Assembly: GCF_025766255.1 (NCBI RefSeq)
Contig: NW_026516667.1
Span: 806,001 to 870,000 of the forward strand
Reading direction: 5' to 3'
Source: Zychaea mexicana
Taxonomy: Eukaryota > Mucoromycota > Mucoromycetes > Mucorales > Lichtheimiaceae
Length of the DNA: 64,000 nt
The position numbers were made by a program, and so were the translations under genes. The notes under the pieces are model-generated. The model was not told where the DNA came from. It ran no database searches and saw only the letters and a program-made list of their open reading frames with translations. This document shows positions 13,693-27,940 of the stretch, one piece after another (the stretch's first letter is position 1; the number at the start of each line of letters is the position of its first letter).

Positions 13693-14401
13693 TATGCGTG
13701 TTTATAGTTTGAAAGGAAGGGAAGAAGGTTGCAAGGAAGGAGAAAGGAGCGTAAAAAAAGAACGAAAGAGCGTAAATTCTGGACACAAAAAAAGTGGATT
13801 ACTATTTTTAACGTGTGGTGGTAGCACGACTTTACAGCGGAGTACGCAGGCCTTTAATTTGTTGCTTTTAGCGAATCAGGAATAGGACCTGAAATGAAAA
13901 CAATGAGAAATATGTTATACTTAGCTTAGCAGGTTAAGACATTATGCGAAACTACGTGAAAGAAAACAATCTGTAAGTGAGTATGACAAGCTGATATGGG
14001 GACTAAACAAGATTAAGTACTAAGATTTGTATGTTTTCGTTCAGTCGTTTTAGCAATGCAGTAATGAGAGCAAAAGACGTAGCAGCCGCCGAGCTCCTTT
14101 ACCTATGCTTTACACATTTGATTGGTTGAACCTAATGCCGTTGTCATATATATATATGTATATATACAATAACAATCTGGCAGGAATCCGTGACCACGAC
14201 GACCTTTTATTTCATGTTGGAGTCATGGAATACGGTTCCCACAGAAACTCATAAAGGCAATGATTCGGAACTTACAATTAGCTTATTCCTACTCACTCAC
14301 TAGTGGTTTAGCATGGACAAAGATGTGTCGCTGGTAATACTCAAAATCATAGAAATTCTCTTTTCGAGAATGGATTTATTACTGTGTATGTATGGTTTGT
14401 T
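13693..14401. other. Intergenic region, S41 peptidase promoter
   Basis: The spacer holds the promoter of the peptidase (left) and the 3' UTR of CDC73 (right). An alternating TA stretch at about 14148-14167 is the only notable sequence. I see no gene or RNA. Confidence 0.5.
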
Positions 14402-16271
14402 TTAGTAGTTCAAGAAGCTCTTATTGGCATGGTTATATTTGTCTAGAGTATCCCAAAACTGTGACACACATGCTTTATCTTGATGTCGCTGATGTCGGTG
14501 AATCTGTGTGATGTAAAAAATCAAAGCAAACATTTAAAAGAGAACATATCAATTGATATGGCACGCACGCATAAGACAAAAAGTTTGGAGCTTACATTAA
14601 GTGGAGTGACAGCCCAATCTGCCACTGGTCCTGTTACTTTTTCGTCGCTCCATTTTGGATATACTCCTTTTACTTTTTTAAAGCAAGAGGAAGGCCTCAG
14701 TATAACGTTCTGATATCCACTTTTTGACTCATCACCAACTCTTACCATGGGAAAACAAGTCCACCGGTTTCTCGTACTTCCAACCTTTAAATTGCCATGC
14801 CTGGCCACCGGTGAAAACGCAACACACGCGATCCCTTTTTTTATATACAACGTCAGCCTCTTATTGTTTCTGAATTGCACACGGCCAGCTTTACTTGGTA
14901 ACAGACCATTTCCTTACCAGTCTGACTGTTTAAAGTTGGATACCGAATCGACAATGTGATAAACGGCCAACTGCCCGTCTCGTCTCCGTCGCTCCACAGT
15001 AACACGATCCGGCTTTTTCATACCTTGAGCACGTAATTGCTGTGCATCGACAAAGCTAGTAGTAACAAATTCATGACCAGTTAGTACACTCGCACAGTAA
15101 GCTTTTCTGTTTTATGAAAGGAAATTAAATTATAACTTACTTTGAATCCTCAAGGAACTGTTTTATGTTAAAGAGGGTAAATTTGGCAGTGGGTGCAGCA
15201 GGTACAATAATAAGTGGGATTTTGTCTATATTATAGGTAAATGTAAATAGTCAATAGCTATTAGGAAAGAACAGAATGTAAATGAATATGAAGTACACAC
15301 CTTTGCTGGATAACTTTGCTTTGTTTGCTAAGTGAAAATCATCATAGATATAGGGAAGCTGTTAACAACCTAGAAATAAGGAAACCAAAGCAATGTCCCC
15401 TTCACCCATTACATACTTGATTTTGACTGTCCTGTGTTTAGACGGCCATCTTTTCCGTACATGACACTTTGTACCATACTTATCACGTACGTAAAATCCT
15501 TGATTTTTAGGAAATTAATACATGTATGAAAGGGATTATCTGGAATTACTCTCTCCATATACGCAATTTTCGTTTCCTCACCTTGGTTCCACGCATGACA
15601 GTTGTACGTGTTTGACTCGGTACCTCTCTTGTTCGAATTTTTTTCACAGTTTCTTCTGTTTTGACATCAAAAATCTTGACCTTTTTCTTCACTGCTTCTC
15701 GGTCAGCACTCTCTTTGCCTTTGGCTTCGCTTACTGCCGAAACACTTGTCGATTTTAATGCGTCAGCGCCTTCTTCACGCGGTCGTTTACCTATTCAGTG
15801 AAGCCACATGCAATGGTATTGGTTAACAATTTCAATGCCCTGCAGCAGCTAGCACGCTATTTCACAATCGAAAAGATCAAAGTGTAGATTACCAATAACA
15901 CCTTGATCAACTGTTGATTCCTTGTCGGCCACTATGTTGGGTTGTGTCTCAACTTTGCCTGTCAAATAATCCATCACTTTCTTCTTGTCAATGATGGATA
16001 CATGCTCGATATTTCGCGACCGGCATTCTTTGAAATAAGCACTGTTGTCAAGATGTGAGTTTTGGACGAGAAAGATCAAGGTGTCGAGTGTATAGGTATC
16101 CGTCGAACCGCTTTTGCGAAAATTAGTTGCTGTCTCTCGAGGAAACGATTGGTCGTCGAATGATACGGTGACGGCATCAGCAATATTGGTTACGACTTTT
16201 CCGTCTGCATCTTTAAGTGTTACTGGTTTGTTGTTGCAGGTATATTCGCGTAAGTATTGTAGCGGTTGCAT
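14402..16271 (-). CDS. CDC73: PAF1-complex subunit CDC73 / parafibromin
   Basis: CDC73 is a subunit of the PAF1 complex, which travels with RNA polymerase II and promotes histone modification and elongation. The first exon begins MQPLQYLREYT and matches the parafibromin N-terminal domain (DTLIFLVQN, then IEHVSIIDKKKVMDYLTG). The middle is charged and less conserved (KRPREEGADALKS). The C-terminal Ras-like domain is split over several small exons: IPLIIVPAAP-type block, FTLFNIKQFLED-type block, RRDGQLAVYHIVDSV, VKGVYPKWSDEKVTGPVADW, and finally FWDTLDKYNHANKSFLNY before the TAA at 14402-14404. The start is 184 bp from the divergent ZnF-UBP gene. Confidence 0.92.
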
Positions 16272-16455
16272 TGTGTTCGCCCCGTTTTATGTTGGTTGTA
16301 TTATACAAAGTCCAAGAGAAACACGGTGTTTGCACATAGCCAGCTGCCTGCTTGAGCTGAGATTTTATCAAGTGTAAAAATGAAATCAAATCCCAGCTCT
16401 CATTACGACGCTCGTTCCTTTGACTCTATTCGCAGCTACCAGATCAACTTGACAA

Positions 16456-16998
16456 ATGGACAACGCTGAATTTGCTCAAGAACAGTGCTATTGCAATAAT
16501 GCAGGATTTGCAGTTGAGCCCATTACGACATGTCCTCATATTCCTGCGTCAATTACAGCCGAAGTCTTCATCAACACGGCATGTGAGGTTTGCAACGAAC
16601 CTCAGGAGAACTGGCAGTGCCTGACGTGTAATACTGTACGCTGTTCAAGATATCGACAAGGACACATGCTTGAACATTTTGAGACTACCGCGGATCATGC
16701 AGTATGTTTGAGCTACAGTGATCTATCCGTGTGGTGCTTTATATGTGAGAATTATATTGCCAACAAGGTAAGTAATTGGCGGGGCAATATGATTAGAAGA
16801 TATTGTAGCGAGCGCTGTAAATAACGATGAAGCTTAATAACACTGTAAAACCATTAGGCCCTTGATGAAATAAAACATGCTGCATATCTGGCAAAATTTG
16901 ACAAAGAGCCACCAGTAACAAAGCCTTTGGTTGTTCAAAGCACAAATGGCGCTAGTGGTAGTAGCAGCAATGGTGCTGCCGGCAGTAGCAAACAATGA
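16456..16998 (+). CDS. Stand-alone HDAC6-type ubiquitin-binding zinc finger (ZnF-UBP) protein
   Basis: The predicted protein is about 150 residues and consists almost entirely of one ZnF-UBP domain. Metal ligands and the ubiquitin tail pocket are recognisable: CPHIPAS, CEVCNEPQENWQCLTC, RYRQGHMLEHFE, then LSYSDLSVWCFICENYI. The NWxCLxC, GHMLxH and LSYxDLSxWC motifs are closer to the HDAC6 finger than to USP5. A GT-AG intron (16768-16857) joins the finger to ALDEIKHAAYLAKF and a Ser/Gly/Asn-rich tail ending at 16998. No deacetylase or protease domain is present, so this is probably a small sensor of free ubiquitin C-termini, an inference from the fold. It is divergent from CDC73. Confidence 0.88.
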
Positions 16999-19172
16999 AG
17001 AAAACAACCATTTATTATGGATCTGCCGACTTCCTGTAAAACTTGTAATAACACTCTCTCACAATTGTAGCGATTATGTAGTAGTTGTAGCCTACCTCTC
17101 CTCTTGTTATCAGTATCCCACAGTTCTTACTTTTTACGCATACGATATCTCATTAACGAGAACTGATGTGACAATACCAAATGGCTAATTGATGTAAACG
17201 ATGATTTCATATGTTTAAGAGAAGTAATGATGGATGACATTGTAGTATATATCGCTCAAAGATGTTTTAGCAAAAAGAGGAACAATTACTTTTGAAAAGG
17301 AGGATGCCGTTAATCTGCCGTAACTTCTGTTCTTTTCTCCGCCGCGTCGCCGGCTACGTTCTGCATAAGCAATAATGACGTTATGTGATTCGTCACTCTA
17401 TTTACATAATACATGTTAGAGATGATATTTCTTTGTGAAATGGTTACTACTGTCCATGCATGGAAATCCATCCACTTTCTTCCGAAACTTTCTTTCAATT
17501 GCAAAAAGTAATACGGTTACACCAGACGATCAATTTTCCTTCGAGAAAAAAGGGGGGCTTTTACTACACTACTGCTATTTGAAGATTTTATAACACTTTT
17601 CAATGTTGTCAATGCACCCATTATTGAATTTCACAGACGAAGTATAATAATAAGCATAAAATGAATATTTCTGTATGAAGTTTGACTAAGCTAAATTTAT
17701 CGAAGCTTAAGGCTCTGTTTTTGAAATAATGCAAATATATGTAAATGAGGAACTATCGATAAAATATTATATTATTTATCATCAATATTCAAGGCTTTGG
17801 AGAAAAATGATATATGCTGCATATAGATTCATATATCGGAAAATAGCTATAGCTGTTGTCCATATGTACGACATATACAGGTGGATCATACGTTCGATAA
17901 AATCGAATATGGTAATACTACGGAGAAAATACGAAGGAGAGAAGGCACATCAACATATTGGTGAGAACCTGTTGTCTGTAGTATGATAACACGAATGACA
18001 GCTCGTTCGCTCTTGACATTACAAACATCATCTACACGTACAACACCGCAAGTACATTTTCTCCTACTCTGGAAGATAGACAGTGTGTACCATGAAAAAT
18101 TAAAGAGTTGCAAAATACGATGTACTGTAGTGCATCTCTTTAGAACGCACAATTAACCAATGGTTTTGCAATACGGGCTGTTAGGGTGGCAATCGGGCCA
18201 TCATCTGTGACATGCTCATACCATGCACGAAATTGGGGTTTCCTCGACTATTATACAACTGTGTCTATCAGTCGACCAATAAATAAAGTTTAGCATTATT
18301 TTGGACATTAAAGTCTCCCAGTTTATTCATTTGCTCGCTTAGCAATACTGTCCCTTTACATGGATTCAAGTTCAAGAGAGCGATGTCATCGAAAATTTGT
18401 TACAGGGCAGTAAGATTAGTAGCTGGTAATGCAGCCGTCTGTGCCAAACCGATATAGAAGGGCCCACCACTGACCAGATGTATGGGATGCTGCATTATAC
18501 ATCGAGAATCGATTGTTCCACAATGTGCGGAATATATACTCTCTCTTCTCTTGATGTCATACAGAATATAAGTTGTGTAATGCCTTGGGGATGGAAGGAG
18601 AGGGGCCCCACCATCCCTCTTTTGCGGGGAATATTTTATGTAGACCATCCAATCGTCAATAAGTTTTCCGATTAGTGTAATACCCCTTTAGTGCATATTA
18701 TCCGGTATGTGCACATATCGTAGAAATAAGAAGACCGCGTTTTCTAACCTGTAAATCCATGTCATGCGTCGAGCGGCCGACGACAACCAGAGAATACCCA
18801 CGGTCGTTGTCGCCGTCGAAATAAAATGAAAATTTACAATCTACTAGTCTCTATTAGTTTTCCCCGAGTGACAAAAAATCGTTGACTCTCGCTCATATGT
18901 TACCCTACATGCTTCTGAGCTCTTTTACGTGAGCCTGTGTGAAAACTCTCTGTGCTGTTAAAAAAAAACAAAGTTCACCGCGGGGAACATTTTCGTGATA
19001 TTTTTTATCTTTCTAACTTGTGCGAAGCAAACGTTGCTGCACAAAGTTGAGGACTTCGTGTCGTGTAATAGTGGCATCGAGAAACTTTTGCATATATATA
19101 AAGCATCTGCCTGTTCACAATCTAAGCTACATTCGACTTTTCAGCTGTTCTTTTGTAATTAGTTAAAAAAAT
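16999..19172. other. Gene-poor AT-rich region upstream of GH51
   Basis: About 2.2 kb contain only short open frames without recognisable domains, for example 17729-17986 and 18478-18675. Composition is AT-rich with scattered TA-rich words. The last 100 bases are the GH51 promoter. I see no tRNA, transposon terminus or repeat. Confidence 0.45.
19093..19103 (+). promoter_or_regulatory. TATA box of the GH51 gene
   Basis: TATATATAAAG lies about 70 bp upstream of the GH51 start codon and is followed by a pyrimidine-rich stretch with a plausible initiator. The spacing suits a strongly regulated secreted-enzyme gene. Confidence 0.6.
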
Positions 19173-22100
19173 ATGAAGGTCAGTTTATTATCCTACTTTC
19201 AAGACATACATCTGACATCATTGTCAAGAGTATCACCATTACAATCGGCCAAAAGCTGACACATCAGACGCGTCGCCTTTTCTTTTGCACACAATAGTTA
19301 TCCCTTCCCAGTCTATCAATTGCAGCTGGCCTGCTATTAGCCTCTTCGACATTTTTGCAGCAGGCTTCTGCATTGTCGCTTACGATCCGAAATGATGTTC
19401 CTGGTAACTCAAGTTCACCAATCCTATATGGTCTCATGTATGAAGACATCAATAGATGCGGTGATTCCGGTAAGTTCTTTTTTGCCTCAATAACTACATA
19501 AGCATTTTTTCTTTCAAAAAACATGATTTGTACTAAATCATCAATTTTTTTATAAATTAATTGATTAGCTCTTTACGGTCAAATGCTTCGCAACTGGAAC
19601 TTCCAGGCCAACGACTCTGGCGGTGATCCCGAACTTGAGTTCTGGAACGTTATCGAAGAAGGTAGCAGCTTAGCATCAATTACTTTGGACGACGAGGTTG
19701 GTTTGAACAACGCCAACACCAACTCCTTACGTTTGGATGTCAAGTCACTTGACTCGGGTCGTGCCGGTTTCTTGAACAAAGGCTGGTGGGGTCTTCGTGT
19801 CCAGCCCGACGAATCGTACAAGGCCACCTTCTTTGCCAAGTCCGATGGCTTCTCGGGTCCTTTGAACGTTACTCTCGAAAAGGCCGGTGGTGGTGTTCTT
19901 GCATCCACCCAAGTGGATGGCTTGACTTCAGACTTCCAGAAGTTCGAGGTTTCCCTGAAGCCTGAAGATGTTGACGAAGCATCTATTGATAATGTCTTTG
20001 CTATCTCGGTCGATTCGGAAGATGCTGTTGGCAACTCTATTTGGTTCCAAGTCTTTTCTTTGTTTGGTGAAACTTACAAGGATCGCGAAAATGGTCTTCG
20101 TAAGGATATTGCCGAAACTCTTGCTGCATTGGAGCCCAAGTTCTTCAGGTAATGTGTTTTACCCTATTCGATTTACATGCAATTTGGTTGCAATTCATAA
20201 TGGTTAGTCTCTCAGTGTAGTACCTAACAACAAAAAATGCTGTAATTAGATTCCCCGGTGGTAACAACTTGGAGGGCCAGACTATCGACACACGCTGGAA
20301 GTGGAACGAGACCATCGGTCCTCTTGAAGAACGCAAGGGCAGAATGGGCGATTGGACTTACTGGAATACAAACGGTCAAGGTCTTCTTGATTACATGTAC
20401 ATGGTATGTCTTATGCACAGAAACATGCTCTAAAATTTTAGATATATAATTACTGATAATTGCTTTATATGCTGCTTAAACTATATAGACTGAAGGTATG
20501 GCTGTCACCATGATCACTTGGCGAATTTTCTTTAATCATTCTATTAAGTAGAAGGCGTTTAACAAGAGCTTACATACTCATCACATGCTTCTAATTTGGC
20601 CTCTTATTTAGATATGGGCATGGAGCCTATCGTTGATGTCTATGCTGGTTATTCGCTTCAAGGCGACAGCGTCCCTGAAGACCAACTTGGTCCTTTTGTG
20701 CAGGAAGCTATGGATGAATTGGAATACCTTCTGGGTGACACTTCGACTCCTTTCGGCAAGCTTCGTGCTGAGCATGGTCGCGAAGAGCCATTCAAATTTG
20801 ATATGATTGAAATCGGTAATGAAGATTGGTTCAGCACTACCTACGACTACCGTTACAAGGCTTACTATGATGCTATCACCGAAAAGTATCCTGACAAGAC
20901 TATCATCTCCACTGCCGCTCAGGAGTCGCGTCCCTGGGATCTCATTGATGATCACTACTACGTAAGTAAATCTTTTAGTTATTCTCTGTCTTAACCTTGT
21001 CATATCACAATAAAGAGAATTGTAGCTATTGATATTAAATAATTCATGAAACGACTACCTTTAACTCAATTTTAGGTTACCACTGATGAAATGGTCAACA
21101 ACTTTGACTATTATGATAACTATGCTCGTAGCGGCAACGGATCTGGTATCTTTGTTGGAGGTATGTAAAAGAGAAGAATTAGATTGCTTAGACATATAGT
21201 GGCTATTCGAAAATGTGAACCAATACGAGTAATCATATCAATTATTTCTGTCCGGCTTCTATTATCTGTTTATTATATACCTTGATAGAGGTAAGTTCTC
21301 ACTTCTAATGTTATCTTGCTGCTGCTCCTAAACGACTGACTAATGCTTGTTTGCTCCATAATAATAGTTTGCCACCAATACAGAGGGTTGCTGTGGTAAT
21401 AGCCCTGCTAATCTTGAGGCCGCTCTCGCTGATGGTGTCTTCATCACCGGCTTGGAACGAAACTCAGACTTTGTCAAGATGATTGCTTATGCCCCAGCCA
21501 TGAAGCGTCTTGATCAAGAGCAATGGGATCCTGGTAAGTGATTGATTTGCAGTGCGTACAGGGTGACCAAATCCAAGTTCGTCGATATTAAGAGTAGCCA
21601 TATTTCTTCGCTTTTACAGACATGATTCATTTCGATACCAAGAGCGTTGTTGTTGCTCCATTCTACCACGTTTTCCAAATGTACAGCACGCACCGTAAGT
21701 ACAAATAGTATTTATGCTTGCGATACACAAAGAAGCAGTAAGCAAACAGAAACAAAAAACAGTTGCTGATGAATCTTCTAATAGATTCCGATACCATCCT
21801 GCAAGTCGATGCTGACGAAGGCGGTTTCGATCCTCTCTACTGGGTTTCTGGATCTAACAAGGAGAAGAATGAAATTTACGTCAAGGTGCGCTGAAAAGAT
21901 TAAGCAAAGAGAACACAGATAACAAAAACAGCAACAGAAACTTAACTCTAAAGTATTATTATTTGTATAGGTGATCAACCTTGATTCAGAGCCTCAACCT
22001 GTCAACTTTAACTTGAAGGGTGTCAAGGTCATTAATTACGGTAACGCAACCTTCATCTCTGGCCAACCCGCAGATGAAAACACGCTCGACTCCCCCAGTA

Positions 22101-22207
22101 CTATTGCTCCCAAGAAGAACACTTTCCACATTAGACATCAAAACCAATTTGGCTATACCTTTGAGCCATACTCAGCTACTGTATTGACTATGAAGATTGA
22201 TAACTAA
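19173..22207 (+). CDS. Secreted GH51 alpha-L-arabinofuranosidase
   Basis: This enzyme releases arabinose from arabinan or arabinoxylan side chains. Joining a 6-nt first coding exon (ATGAAG) to the exon at 19298 gives a classic signal peptide ([19 protein letters not shown]). The mature protein has [31 protein letters not shown], a carbohydrate-binding-like beta domain (about 19620-20090), then [18 protein letters not shown]. The acid/base Glu lies in IEIGNEDWF (codon 20821-20823). The nucleophile Glu of [11 protein letters not shown] is encoded by g (end of exon at 21160), ag (micro-exon 21289-21290), before TTT at 21368. A 7-nt micro-exon (20489-20495) supplies the TE of YMYMTEDMGMEP. The protein ends with the C-terminal beta domain ([19 protein letters not shown]). 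There are at least ten introns, all GT-AG. Confidence 0.93.
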
Positions 22208-23445
22208 TTCTTTATTTTCTTATATAATTACACATCTTTAAAATAATTCAGTACATAAGTATACATAAAACACTTTCTGATATGATGTGTGTGTTATATA
22301 ATAAAGTACAATAATGAAATTATGGCACCCAACAAATGTTCCTAGTGTAAAGAGTGTAAGATGAGTGTATAACAATCACATACAGAATGTGAGTCTTAGT
22401 GTCTTCACGTAAACAACCATGTAACTAGTTCAGTATGCGAAGCGACAGCAATTTCAAGTAAATTAGGAGTTATTCATATCCATTAACGTGATCCGCAACA
22501 ATAATCAATTATCTGGGGGAAGCTGGCCTGCAAAAATGTGCTGTTGTAAGAGTCAATCGTTTGGTCGAAATCGTGCGCTTCAAAAGCTTGAAGTCCTTAA
22601 TCAAATACTCTCTAAGTTCAGGTGAATTTTTCGCTTCAAGATTAATAGGACATGTGTTTTTGGTAATAGAAGCATTCTCAGAGTAGACCGAAGAGGTCAT
22701 ATGTTGTAGACATGGTACTTTGGTTTAGAAAACAGGGCAACTGTCCAAGTTGGATGAGGTATACGTGTATCTATTCGCAGAGTTTGTGTGATTGCATATA
22801 TATTGCCGGATAATATTGACCGAAAATAAATTTATAAAGCAGCGATAAATCATTGATTCATTTACAAGTTCCTACGGACTAATTTCAAGAAGAGGTCCGA
22901 GGAGCCTGTGCCTTTTTGTCGTATATAAGATCTGGATAGTTGCTTGTGAGATCTTTATCTGCGGGTGATTTTTTAAGGTACGGATATGCGAAACTATGAT
23001 TTAACGCTTGTGTGCATGCGAGAATTACTCTGTCTTTAATGATTTGAATAGGATAAAACTATACCCCACTCCATTGCCCTAGGCTTCATTATTAATGACA
23101 GGAACTTTAAGCGTAGTAGCACAAATTACCCAGGACAGGGTCCGATGACTAAGCGCTTATTTCGCTCTCTCGATAAAAGGTTACATTCATCAATATGTAT
23201 GCAAACATGATGACCCTCCATGTCCATGGCAACGAAAGCCATTAGAACTAACCTAGCAACCCGATCCAGAGAGTATATAGCGTTACCATGGTTGCTGGCC
23301 TGTGCTTTAACAAATTTCCATATTGCATAAACGTTATTGCCTTAGTGATCGGAATTGAACGGATCCGTCAGAAAATTTCACATGCTGAACAAACCGCGGC
23401 TTTTGTTTTATTCGGATAAGAGGTGTATGTAGTAACTTTTGGTTT
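22208..23445. other. Intergenic region, convergent 3' ends
   Basis: This 1.2-kb AT-rich spacer lies between the converging GH51 and SDHC genes. The only open frames are short (for example 22509-22700, minus) and without domains. No RNA gene or repeat is recognised. Confidence 0.5.
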
Positions 23446-24411
23446 TTACAAAGAAAGAAGGTACAAGGTGCCAGCAAGAGTACCACCCATAACAGCATAG
23501 CCAGTTCTGTATACATCCTTAATATCGATGAACTTGGTGACATCCCAGACCTATACATTGGTCAGTATTAGTTCTGCTTGGTTGCCATTGAATTCGAGCG
23601 ACAGATGTCAAGCTTATAATAAATTTATCAGAATTCAAAAAAAAATCGTTACCAAATGTCTAACACCGTTCAAGCAGTGGAAAACGAACGGGGTGGCACA
23701 GATGGTCTTTGCGGCAAGCTTGACAGCAAGGGGAGCAGCGCCACAGGCAGAGATAATGGCAGCAGTATCAAATTGGTAGCCGACAGCGGGGGCGCCCAAG
23801 TAAGCGAGGGCACCAGCGTAGAAGCCTAAGCAAACATCGATCAATATATTACTACCATTACTGTATTCTCTACCGCCTATATTCTCCTTTATCCAAATCG
23901 CTGGTTCCATGTAACATAATGTAAACGAAAAATATATACCCAGACCCATGCCAACACCAGTGAATCTGTGAATACCAGACAAGTACCAAGTGATCTGGGG
24001 TTGGTAAATGGTAGTGTGAGGCGAAACGGGACGCAATTTGCGCTGTTGGCGCAAAAGCTCGGATTCGGCGTCGGGCGATTGCTCCATGGAGGGGCGAGAC
24101 GCGTTAAAGTGTCTATATATGAATCAGCAGGGAGACAATTTAGTAAAAGGTGGTTTTCGTCAATATTCGTGCATTTCAATTGAAATCGTTGTGTGGGGAT
24201 GTATGTTCGTCAATATCTATCTAACCTCACACCCACGGGTGCCACGGCGGCATTCTTGAACATAGCATTGCGAATAGCAGGGTCTATTAAAGATAATAAC
24301 AATAACAAAATAATAGTCGGTAATCCATAGTCAAGAGCTATCAATTGTTGTGTTTCGTAGTGATGTGTTACTTTGAGCAACGGTCTTCAACATGGAGCGA
24401 GTGGCCAGCAT
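23446..24411 (-). CDS. SDHC: Succinate dehydrogenase cytochrome b560 subunit
   Basis: This is the large membrane anchor of complex II, which binds heme b and ubiquinone in the inner mitochondrial membrane. Exon 1 encodes a mitochondrial presequence (MLATRSMLKTVAQ). A later exon has the family signature SPHTTIYQPQITWYLSG followed by IHRFTGVGMG. The last exons have FVFHCLNGVRHL, whose His is the expected heme ligand, and end YRTGYAVMGGTLAGTLYLLSL before TAA. Three hydrophobic helices are visible. One donor (about 24229, GTTAGA) is weak but is the only one that keeps the frame into HFNASRPSMEQ. The gene is divergent from ESA1, sharing 217 bp. Confidence 0.92.
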
Positions 24412-24610
24412 TTTATATGATAAGAAAACGGGAGAGTGGGGAGTGTGGGTGAAACAGGACAGACAAAAGACAAAGTAAACACTCCTGGAGGTTGACTTTA
24501 GCCGTCTTTCAAAGACCGGCATGTGTGCGGAAATGTGTGGAGAAAAATCGTTGATGATGTCATCACTTTGGGCTCTTCCAATCTTGGCCTTCTTTCAAAG
24601 TACTTCATAG

Positions 24611-26275
<1,665 letters not shown>

Positions 26276-27940
26276 GTCATTATCGCTGCATCAGCACACA
26301 GTTCTTTGATCTCATCCATTCTTTACCTTCCATTTTTCTTCTAACTCCTTACTCCATCAAACATTTTCTCTCATCATTTCTTATGTCTCTTCCGTGACTT
26401 TCCTATTTTTTTTCCAATACTAGTACACAACCACCCATACATGTATATTAATCAACCTGACTTGTAAATAATCACAAATACCAATATTATTTTTCTATCA
26501 ATTTACATAGTAATCGTGTCCAATTCTATTAGAGAAGCATTCGCAAATGATGTTATATACGAGGGTTGGTGGAGTGTATTTCGCAGGACAACTTCTTTAG
26601 CAATTTAACTGAATTGCTATCGTGATTGTATCATTTAAAACAAAACAATTTGAAAATACCCGGCGTTGAGAAGATGGCAATGATGTATCGGCGGTTTCGA
26701 CATCGGATCCGTCCAGACAGAGTTATCTACTGTACCCACACTGTATTTTGTATACAAAATTTTCAAAATTGTAATGGAGTGAAATGCCATATTATCCAGC
26801 CATCTTTTAATAAGCCATTAGCATCAGCACTAGCAGCAACGAGTAAACCTGCTTCTGAAGATGCAGCGTTCCTGTCGCCTTCCGAAATCGCAGGACAGCA
26901 ACATACGCTCTGACAGGTTCATGCATGATGATGCTGCTTGTACTGTTGTTGAGCTTGCCCACGACAACATGTGAGGTACTATTGTCCTTTCAATTTACTG
27001 GCAATAGCTCTTTGGATCTACAGAGCCGATCTGCTTCTGATTTCTTGTGTATGTCTGTACATGGATAAATGCGCCTATGAAATCAGTGTAGAAAAATATG
27101 CAAGATAGCTTTTACCATTACCTGATAACTTGGCAGCACTAGTACTATGAACTACGTATATTTAATCGTCTGAGCAAGTCGAGCTTGTTTGTCATGTACT
27201 CAGTGACAAGGATCATAAAGAAGAACCCAATAAAAAGAAAGAAGAAGTGTAAGTAGTACATCGAAAATGGAAAACCCAAAATAATCTCTCTGTACAATCT
27301 TGTATTCGCATGATTATTTTCTCATTGGCATGTTTATTTGCGATAAAAATACAGTAAGAATCAATAGGACAAAAAGCGGTCTGTTTGGGACCCCTGTGTA
27401 GCTGAGAGCATCTAAGCTGTATGTTTATACATGATGTATTTTGCATCATCGTACACCACCATTGTTATCACCATGAGCCTGTAGCTCAGCTTCGTGCCAG
27501 TGGATCTATTTTCTAATTGGATGAGCATATGCATCATTTGAGAAATTTCGTGGTGGGTTGTTGTGGTCTCCATACACTGCGAGCGCTAAGGGATGACCTG
27601 GATAGATTATCGCAACGGTAACAATTAGAAATAATAAGTAATGTCAAGGTTACCTTTGTTGAATAAGATATATTGGAGTAAAGCCTTTCTACATCGATGG
27701 TTCCAGATGATTTTGGGTCAGTCAGCTGAAATTAAACGGGAAGGGTGGAATCTCTTTTTCTGTGCTACTCATGCGCCGTCATCTGCTGTATGTAAACTCC
27801 TTTTTCTTCGCTTCCCTACCACAGCAACAGGGGGCAGATTTATAAAATACTCTCTTCTCCCTGTACCGTCGACATTCTTCTTTTCTTGTAATTATTTTTA
27901 CTCATCTTTTTCTTGCACACTATATTATCCACCGCAGCAC
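26276..27940. other. Intergenic region upstream of MATE transporter
   Basis: About 1.7 kb hold the ESA1 3' UTR and the MATE promoter. An open frame at 26626-26913 has no recognisable domain and lacks a convincing promoter. The words GAGCCTGTAGCTCAGC near 27474 look like a tRNA 5' end, but no cloverleaf follows. Nothing else is supported. Confidence 0.45.

Noticed and set aside
27474..27550. tRNA-like words (CTGTAGCTCAGC)
   Set aside because: No T-arm GGTTCRANYCC, no matching acceptor stem and no anticodon stem follow at tRNA distances.
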